Shown here one piece after another: positions 57,533-64,000 of a stretch of 64,000 bases of DNA. How positions within the stretch are numbered: position 1 is the stretch's first letter; every line of letters begins with the position of its first letter. Where the stretch lies: NCBI RefSeq assembly GCF_000525875.1, contig NZ_AODF01000004.1:1-64000 (forward strand). The letters are read 5' to 3'. The DNA comes from Listeria floridensis FSL S10-1187 (lineage in GTDB: Bacteria > Bacillota > Bacilli > Lactobacillales > Listeriaceae). Made by a program: the position numbers and the translations under genes. The notes below the pieces were generated by a model, which worked only from the letters and a program-made list of their open reading frames with translations, was not told where the DNA came from and did no database searches.

Positions 57533-58858
57533 TTAAGGACGTCTCTTGAAACTAGAAACGTAAAAACCATCGCTTCCAAAATCAGTAGGTAAAACTTGCA
57601 GGTCATCGCCCGTTCTTAAATGTCTTAACTTTTCAGGAACAGCTACTGTAAGCTGTTCAAATTCTGGATGCTTTGCTAAAAATGCTGCAGCAACTGCGCC
57701 ATTTTCCTCGTGGTCAATTGTACAGGTACTATAGACTAATATACCATTTTCTTTTACCAGTTGGCTAACTTCATCTAAAATGTCGAGCTGAATTTCAGAA
57801 AGGCGCTCAATATCTTTTTCCGTTTTACTGTATTTAATATCCGGCTTCCTCCGCAACACACCAAAACCTGTACACGGCGCGTCAACGAGCACACGGTCAA
57901 AGCTTTTCACATCAAATTGCGTCGCCGCTTCCCGCGCATCAAGGGTTTGTGTTCGAATATTCAAGAGTCCAAGCCGCTCTGCCGCCGCACTAATCAGCTT
58001 CGTTTTATGCTTGTGAATGTCGAGAGCCGTCACATTTCCCGTTCCATGCATTTTTTCTGCGATATGCGTCGTTTTTCCGCCCGGCGCCGCACAAGCGTCG
58101 AGCACCTCTAAATCATCTTCCAGTTCAAGCGCATAAGCAGCGAGCATTGAACTTTCATCTTGAATCGTACAGCGACCTTCACGAAACGCATCCGTCCCAG
58201 CAATACTTCCACGCGTCACAAGAATGGCTTCTGGAATCTCTGCTGCGGCTTCCGCTTCAACTCCTGCTTTATGAAACTCCGCCAGAAGAGCCGTTCTGTC
58301 AGTCTCTGTTTTATTCACTCGGACCGACTGATGTGGCGGAACAAGAAAGGCCTCAGCGAGTTGTTCTGCTTTTTCATACCCATATTGATCAATCATTCGG
58401 CGTGCTAAGAAAAGCGGCAAGCTCCCCTGAACTGCCAAGCGTTCTCCTGCATCCGAAAGTGCATCAAGCGGCTTAACCCCTTGCCTTAAAATGCTCCGCA
58501 ACACACCGTTCACAAAACTGGTTACACCTTTATGTCCGCGTTTTTGGGCAATTTCACCCGCCTCGTGCAGGACTGCGTGTTCTGGAACCTTATCTAAGAA
58601 TTCGAGCTGGTAGACCGAAAGCCGAAGCAGCATCAGTACCCAGTCATCCGGTTTTTTCTTCAAAAATGGTTCAAGATAATAATCGAGCGTAATCTTGCGC
58701 TGCAAAGTTCCATAGACAAGCTCTGTTAAAAGAGCCTTATCTTCCCTTTTAAGCGGATATTTTTTCAGAGTTTCGTTAATCAGCAAATGGCTGTAGGAAC
58801 CTTGATTTTCAATTTTGAGCAACAGCTCAAGCGCCAGTTCGCGCGTCGTTTTCTTCAT
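57533..58858 (-). CDS. rsmB: 16S rRNA m5C967 methyltransferase RsmB
   Basis: This 441-aa enzyme has an N-terminal NusB-like RNA-binding domain (1-140, ELALELLLKIENQGSYS) and a SAM-dependent domain with DACAAPGGKTTHIAE near 255, DAPCTGFGVLRRKPD near 325 and the catalytic YSTCTI near 375. It follows fmt without a gap. Confidence 0.95.
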   Translation of the reverse strand: MKKTTRELALELLLKIENQGSYSHLLINETLKKYPLKREDKALLTELVYGTLQRKITLDYYLEPFLKKKPDDWVLMLLRLSVYQLEFLDKVPEHAVLHEAGEIAQKRGHKGVTSFVNGVLRSILRQGVKPLDALSDAGERLAVQGSLPLFLARRMIDQYGYEKAEQLAEAFLVPPHQSVRVNKTETDRTALLAEFHKAGVEAEAAAEIPEAILVTRGSIAGTDAFREGRCTIQDESSMLAAYALELEDDLEVLDACAAPGGKTTHIAEKMHGTGNVTALDIHKHKTKLISAAAERLGLLNIRTQTLDAREAATQFDVKSFDRVLVDAPCTGFGVLRRKPDIKYSKTEKDIERLSEIQLDILDEVSQLVKENGILVYSTCTIDHEENGAVAAAFLAKHPEFEQLTVAVPEKLRHLRTGDDLQVLPTDFGSDGFYVSSFKRRP

Positions 58859-59801
58859 TTAATTGCCAAACCTCGTTTCTTTTGGAAGTGTGCGCCCTGC
58901 TCCTTGCATGAAGGCACTTGCTTCCATTTTCGGCTTTCCGGCCGGTTGAACCACATCTGGAATCAAAATCCCACCATCACCAGCAACTATCCCGAATTTC
59001 GACTTAGAAAGTGCAATAAAACTTCCGGGAAGAAGTGCTACGGTTTCAACCGACAAATGCGCCTTCAAAATCTTAAATGCTTGACCGTTAAGCGTTGTAT
59101 ACGCCGTTGGAAACGGTGCAAGTCCGCGAATGTGATTAAACACTTCCCGCGCAGAGCGCGTCCAGTCGATTTTTTTCCTGCTCGCGGCTGATGTTTCGTG
59201 CAAACGTAACCTTTGCTTCATCTTGCGGTACCGCTGTAATTTTCCCTTCAAAAAAGTCCGGCAACGTCTCCATCAAGAGTTTAGCCCCAACATCTGAAAG
59301 CTTGTCAAACATTGATCCAGTATCATCTTCATCCGTAATCGGAATGCTACGCTGTGCAATCATATCGCCGGCATCAAGCTGCTTGACCATATACATAATC
59401 GTAACGCCGGTTTCTTTATCCCCGTTCATCACCGCATAATGAATTGGTGCCCCGCCGCGGTAAGCCGGCAAAAGCGACGCATGAACGTTAATCGCACCAA
59501 ATTTCTGCGCATTAAGCAATTTTTCGGGCAAAATCTGACCATAAGCGGCGGTTACGAGCAAATCTGCTTGCAAACGAATAAGCGCTTCAAGCTCTTCGGA
59601 ACTGCGTAGCTTCTCCGGCTGAAAAATCGGAATTCCCAGTTCGAGTGCCTTTCGCTTCACAGGCGGCGGTGTCAAAATCCGTTTGCGTCCAACTGGGCGG
59701 TCGGGCTGCGTGACCACTGCTATAACCTCATAGCGTTCAGCTAAGTTTGAAAGAATCGGCACCGCAAATTCCGGTGTTCCCATAAAAATAATTTTTTTCA
59801 T
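58859..59801 (-). CDS. fmt: Methionyl-tRNA formyltransferase, apparent frameshift
   Basis: This 313-aa enzyme formylates initiator Met-tRNA. The N-terminal part (59801 down; [32 protein letters not shown]) contains the formyl-transfer site. The C-terminal OB-like domain (59251-58859; [12 protein letters not shown]) is in another frame. They join if a run of seven A at 59172-59178 is read as six. It sits between priA and rsmB. Confidence 0.94.
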
Positions 59802-59810
59802 AAAATCCTC

Positions 59811-62208
59811 CTACATCAGCACATATGGCTGAACATCGATCGAAATCGTAAGTCCTTTCGCTTGCTCTTTTTGAAAGTGATCTAAGAGCTCCTTTAATTC
59901 TCGTTTCAATTCTGGTTCAAATTTATATTTAATCATACATTGATAGCGATATTTATTATTAATCCGGCTGATCGTACTTGGCACCGGCCCAAGAATCATC
60001 GAATTTGCAGCCAGTTTCGTCTTCAAATGGCTGGCAATCGAATGAATCGTTTGGATCGCTTTTCGTTCATCGCTATCACTGACACTAATTAGCGTTAAAT
60101 AATAAAACGGCGGATAGGCGCCGCGTCTTCGCATCTGCATCTCATGCTCATAAAAACCAAGATAATCATGCTCTTTCGCAAATTCAATACTATAATGTTC
60201 CGGGCTGTAGCTTTGTACAACAACTTCACCTGGAAGTTCATGCCTTCCCGCGCGTCCGCTGACTTGGGTGAGCAGCTGGAAAGTTCGCTCTGAAGCGCGA
60301 AAATCCGGCAGAAATAGCATTGTATCAGCATTCAATACCCCAACAAGCGTTATGTTAGGAAAATCCAGTCCTTTTGCAATCATCTGCGTACCGAGCAAAA
60401 TATCAGCTTCTTGATTTTTAAAGCGCGTCAATAGTTTTTCATGCGCACCTTTTGTTCGCGTTGTATCGACATCCATCCGGATAATCCTCGCCTCAGGAAT
60501 CAGTTTCGTCAAGCTTTCTTCAACCTTTTGAGTTCCTGTCCCAAAGTAACGGATATGCTCGCTTTCACACGATGGACATTTTGACGGAACACGTTCCTCA
60601 TGCCCGCAGTAATGACATTTCATCCGATTGGTTGCTTGGTGATAGGTTAGCGAAATATCACAATTCGGACATTCCACCACATAGCCACAATCCCTACACA
60701 TCACAAATGAGGCGTAGCCCCGCTTATTCAGCAAAAGAACAATTTGCTGTTTAGCTGCTATTCGTTGTTTGATTTTTTCCAGTAAAAGAGTTGAAAATTC
60801 TGTTCGATTTTCATTGCGCAACTCCTCACGCATATCTACCACATGGACTTCCGGCATTACTTGGCGGTTAATCCGGTCGGGCAACTCGAGAAGCGTATAC
60901 ACGCCTTTTTTCGCTCTGGCAAATGATTCAAGCGATGGCGTGGCACTTCCGAGAACAACCGGACAGCCGTGGCGCTTTGCTCGCCAAATTGCGACATCAC
61001 GTGCATGATAACGCGGATTATCTTCTTGCTTATAACTTGCTTCATGCTCTTCATCGATAATGATAATCCCGATATTTTCAAACGGAGCAAACACAGCAGA
61101 ACGCGCTCCAACCACGACTTTGGCATCTTTGCGTTCAATTTTGCGCCATTCATCATATTTTTCACCATGAGAAAGTGCACTGTGAAGAACCGCCACTTGC
61201 TCGCCGAAGCGGCCTTTAAATCGCTCAACCATTTGCGGAGTCAGCGAAATTTCCGGCACAAGTACAATGGCTTCCTTTCCTTCAGCAAGCACTTTCGCGA
61301 TAGATTGCAAATAAATTTCAGTCTTACCGCTTCCTGTTACGCCATGCAGTAAAAATGTTTCTGCCTGCTTTGCATCCATAATTTTCGTACAAGCTGCTTC
61401 TTGCGCACTTACAAGCGGAAGCGGTCTAGTAGGTTCAAATTCATGTCCAGCATAAGGATCGCGCCCGATAACTTGTTCAGTAATGCTTAAAAGTCCTTGC
61501 TTTTCGAGCCCCGAAATAGTTTCTGCAGAAGTACGAGCCGCTTCCTTCAAATCTTTGAGCGTCATAAAGCGACCCGGCTCAAGCTCCGTCATCACATTTA
61601 ACACGCGGGCTTTTGCTTTCGCCGTTTTCGGCAAATTTGCGATCGCTTCGTCAAGTTCAGCAATGTTCACATTAGAGCGCACCGTTTTCATTTTTTTTCT
61701 GCGTTACTTTATTTTTCACTGCATAACCGATTTCAATATCGCCATCTTGCAGATATTTTTTAAATTGTGGTAAAAGGCCAACTTGTTCTGCCTTCTTGAA
61801 ATCAAGTGTTCCATAACCGCCAAACAGCCGTTCAAGCTCTTCATCGCTGTCATTAAGGCGAATAAAGTATTTTTCGTACTTCGCGCGCAGAGCTGGCGGA
61901 AGCATCGCTTGATAAACCGAAACACGAAACGATAATGTATCACTAGCGATCCAGTCGCCAAGCTCCAACAGTTCTTGATTTAAAACTGGCAGAATATCCA
62001 TTGCAGAGTCGATTTCCTTCAATTTGTCAGTATCTGCTTCGGCTTGAATAGCAACAACGAAACCCTGTACTTTCCGATTTCCAAATGGAACCGAAACGCG
62101 CGTTCCGACTTGGATGATATCCAAAAGCTCGGTTGGAATCAAGTAATCGAACGGGCGGTCAACTTGCCGAGCTGGAACATCGACGATCACCTTAGCAATT
62201 CGATTCAT
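59811..62208 (-). CDS. priA: Primosomal protein N' (replication restart helicase PriA), apparent frameshift
   Basis: This 798-aa helicase reloads the replisome. The N-terminal DNA-binding part (62208-61672; KVIVDVPARQVDRPFDY) and the helicase part lie in different frames. The helicase part (61691-59811) has GVTGSGKTEIYL, IIDEEHEASYKQ, the zinc-binding cysteine cluster CRDCGYVVECPNC and GRAGRHELPGEV. They join if the run of eight A near 61692-61699 is read as seven. Confidence 0.95.
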
Positions 62209-62214
62209 CCAGCT

Positions 62215-63411
62215 TCACCCCAACTTTTCAACAATTTTAGCTGTGATCTTCTCAGCTACTTCACGTTTTTCAAGCAGAGGGAAATCTTCAACGCTTCCGT
62301 CAGCTCCGTAGAAAGTCACAATATTCGTATCCGTTCCAAATCCGGCTCCGTCTTTTGAAACATCATTTGCCACAATATAATCGGCTTGTTTCGTTTCCAG
62401 TTTGCGCTTTGCGTTTTCCGCTACATTTTCCGTTTCTGCCGCAAACCCGATCACCACTTGCCGAGCTTTTTTCCGAGCACCAATTTCAGCAAGAATATCC
62501 TTGGTACGCGTCATTTCAAGCGCGGTATCCCCGGGTTGTTTCTTGATTTTTTGATCTGCTACATGAAGAGGCGTATAATCCGCCACTGCAGCCGTCATCA
62601 CAAATGCATCTTGCTTCTCAGCTCTTGTTGTAACTGCTTGATACATCTCTTCCGCCGAATCCACATACACCGTCTCAACCGCATCCGGAATAGGACGATC
62701 TTTTACTGTCGTAACGAGCGTTACATGAGCTCCCTTCAAATAAGCTTGTTCAGCTACTTGAAAGCCCATTTTCCCTGTTGAACGATTCGTAAGATAGCGA
62801 ACCGGATCAATTTTTTCCCGCGTCGGCCCAGCTGTTACCAGCACATTTTTACCAAGCAAACTTTTATTGTCCTCACTAAAAAAGCGGCGAATGTGCGCAA
62901 CAATTTTTTCGGGTTCTTCAAGCCGACCGCGGCCAACATAGCCGCAAGCAAGATAGCCTTCATCTGGTTCGATAAAACGAACACCATCTTTATAGAGCTG
63001 AGTAATATTTCTAACGACTGCCGGATGATTCATCATATGGACATTCATTGCCGGAGCAACCCAAACAGGTGCTTCGGTTGCAAGCAGTGTTGTTGTTACC
63101 ATATCATCTGCGATGCCATTTGCCATTTTGCCAATCATATTCGCCGTTGCAGGCGCAACAAGTACAAGGTCAGCCCAGTCAGCCAAATTGATGTGCGCGA
63201 CAACCCCCGAATCTTTTTCATCAAAAGTATCTGTATAAACATCATTTCGCGATAAGACTTGAAAGGATAACGGCGGAACAAATTCCTGTGCATGACGTGT
63301 CATCATCACTTTAACATTTGCTCCTGCCTGTGTAAGCTTACTCGTGAGTGCTACAGCTTTATAAACGGCGATGCCGCCAGAAACTGCAAGCAATATATTT
63401 TTTCCGTTCAT
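62215..63411 (-). CDS. coaBC: Bifunctional phosphopantothenoylcysteine decarboxylase/synthetase (Dfp)
   Basis: This 398-aa enzyme performs two steps of CoA synthesis. The CoaC part (1-180) has LAVSGGIAVYKA and PAMNVHMMNHPAV. The CoaB part follows with TAGPTREKIDPVRYLTNRSTG near 190 and AAVADYTP near 280. The ATG at 63411 follows GGGGTG. Confidence 0.96.
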   Translation of the reverse strand: MNGKNILLAVSGGIAVYKAVALTSKLTQAGANVKVMMTRHAQEFVPPLSFQVLSRNDVYTDTFDEKDSGVVAHINLADWADLVLVAPATANMIGKMANGIADDMVTTTLLATEAPVWVAPAMNVHMMNHPAVVRNITQLYKDGVRFIEPDEGYLACGYVGRGRLEEPEKIVAHIRRFFSEDNKSLLGKNVLVTAGPTREKIDPVRYLTNRSTGKMGFQVAEQAYLKGAHVTLVTTVKDRPIPDAVETVYVDSAEEMYQAVTTRAEKQDAFVMTAAVADYTPLHVADQKIKKQPGDTALEMTRTKDILAEIGARKKARQVVIGFAAETENVAENAKRKLETKQADYIVANDVSKDGAGFGTDTNIVTFYGADGSVEDFPLLEKREVAEKITAKIVEKLG

Positions 63412-63493
63412 TATTTTCACCCCAACTGCCTGATTTTTATTGTTATTATAACATGTTTAACCGTAAGCAAAACCGGATACGCACTTTCTTTAA

Positions 63494-63532
63494 GAAAAAC
63501 AAAACTCCACATGCGGATAACAGCATGCGGAG
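63494..63532 (-). terminator. Terminator after rpoZ
   Basis: On the minus strand, CTCCGCATG pairs with CATGTGGAG (one G-T), followed by TTTTGTTTTT. It separates gmk-rpoZ from coaBC. Confidence 0.7.
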
Positions 63533-63539
63533 CAGCATT

Positions 63540-63746
63540 TTATACTTCATGATCATCAAGAACAAGTTTGCCGGCATAAATTTCTTCGAGTGCTTTTCCG
63601 ACATATTTATGTGATTCATAACTTGGCAGTACGCCCGGATCATTTGTAGCCTGCATCTCGCGGGCACGGCTCGCCGAAACAGTGACAAGCGAATATTTTG
63701 AATCAATTTTTAAAAGCAGATTATCGATTGATGGATATAACATCAT
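63540..63746 (-). CDS. rpoZ: RNA polymerase omega subunit
   Basis: This 68-aa protein begins with two methionines and [30 protein letters not shown]-like omega sequence (partly shown). It helps assemble beta' into RNA polymerase. GGAGGGG lies seven bases before the first ATG, which nearly touches the gmk stop. Confidence 0.95.
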   Translation of the reverse strand: MMLYPSIDNLLLKIDSKYSLVTVSASRAREMQATNDPGVLPSYESHKYVGKALEEIYAGKLVLDDHEV

Positions 63747-63747
63747 T

Positions 63748-64000
63748 TTAAAACCCCTCCAACATATTTTGATAACGGTGAATAACCCGTTCCGTTTTTA
63801 AGTGTTCCGTTTCTACGATGCCTTTTACTTTGCGTACGGCTTCCTTGACCACATCATTCACAACAGCATAGTCATAAGAGGCCATCATTTCAATTTCAGC
63901 ACGAGCCGTTTTCATTCGCTCGTTGATCACTTCAAGTGATTCAGTACCGCGACCGATCAGCCGGTTCTTAAGCTCTGAAAGATCAGGCGGCGTAAGGAAA
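63748..64000 (-). CDS. gmk: Guanylate kinase, C-terminal part (runs off the window)
   Basis: The last 83 codons of guanylate kinase read openly to the window edge: [35 protein letters not shown] and [10 protein letters not shown]. It converts GMP to GDP. The N-terminal P-loop lies outside the window. Coupled to rpoZ. Confidence 0.94.
   Translation of the reverse strand, partial: FLTPPDLSELKNRLIGRGTESLEVINERMKTARAEIEMMASYDYAVVNDVVKEAVRKVKGIVETEHLKTERVIHRYQNMLEGF

Overview
The window is a stretch of a low-GC Gram-positive (Firmicutes) chromosome, almost certainly Listeria in the broad sense. The gene order infC-rpmI-rplT, rplS-trmD-rimM-ylqD, khpA-rpsP, LPXTG protein, ffh-ylxM-ftsY-smc-rnc-acpP-fabG-fabD-plsX-fapR-recG-sdaAA/AB-fakA-yloU/rpmB-thiN-rpe-rsgA-prkC-stp-rsmB-fmt-priA-coaBC-rpoZ-gmk is the one I know from L. 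monocytogenes (about lmo1780 to lmo1827). I cannot name the species. Nearly all genes are on the minus strand.

Layout. 1-90 is the 5' end of a 16S rRNA gene with its promoter to the right. 419-5516 holds an HD phosphohydrolase, a DUF2975/HTH pair, a two-domain VOC dioxygenase-like protein, peptidase T, a DUF1697 protein and exonuclease III. 5565-6944 is the translation-factor operon infC-rpmI-rplT with an L20-type leader and a promoter. 7167-24020 is a variable block between infC and rplS, the place where inlC lies in L. monocytogenes. It carries a WxL surface-protein locus, a six-gene catabolic operon for a glucosaminate-like amino sugar acid (GntR, amidohydrolase, ammonia lyase, aldolase, kinase, GntP permease), an OYE/MarR pair, a lipoprotein, and a decayed integrative element. 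That element is bounded by a duplicated 3' end of rplS and has a truncated tyrosine integrase and small secreted or membrane cargo.

24025-30803 is the rplS to rpsP region, with a YdcF-family protein, a C26 amidohydrolase and a formaldehyde-detoxification pair (frmA, frmB) inserted in it. 30896-34254 holds a 556-aa protein of unknown function and an LPXTG surface protein with long Asp-Ala repeats. 34732-64000 is a dense, partly overlapping housekeeping block covering protein targeting, chromosome segregation, fatty-acid and phospholipid synthesis with its FapR control, serine deamination, the PASTA kinase/phosphatase pair, ribosome assembly and start-tRNA formylation, replication restart and CoA synthesis.

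An important caveat is that at least a dozen genes, including essential ones (smc, ftsY, recG, priA, fmt, exoA), are broken by one-base length differences, nearly always in A/T homopolymers. This pattern points to sequencing or assembly error, so I annotate those genes as single genes with an apparent frameshift. Product calls rest on recognised motifs, length and gene order; no database search was possible.
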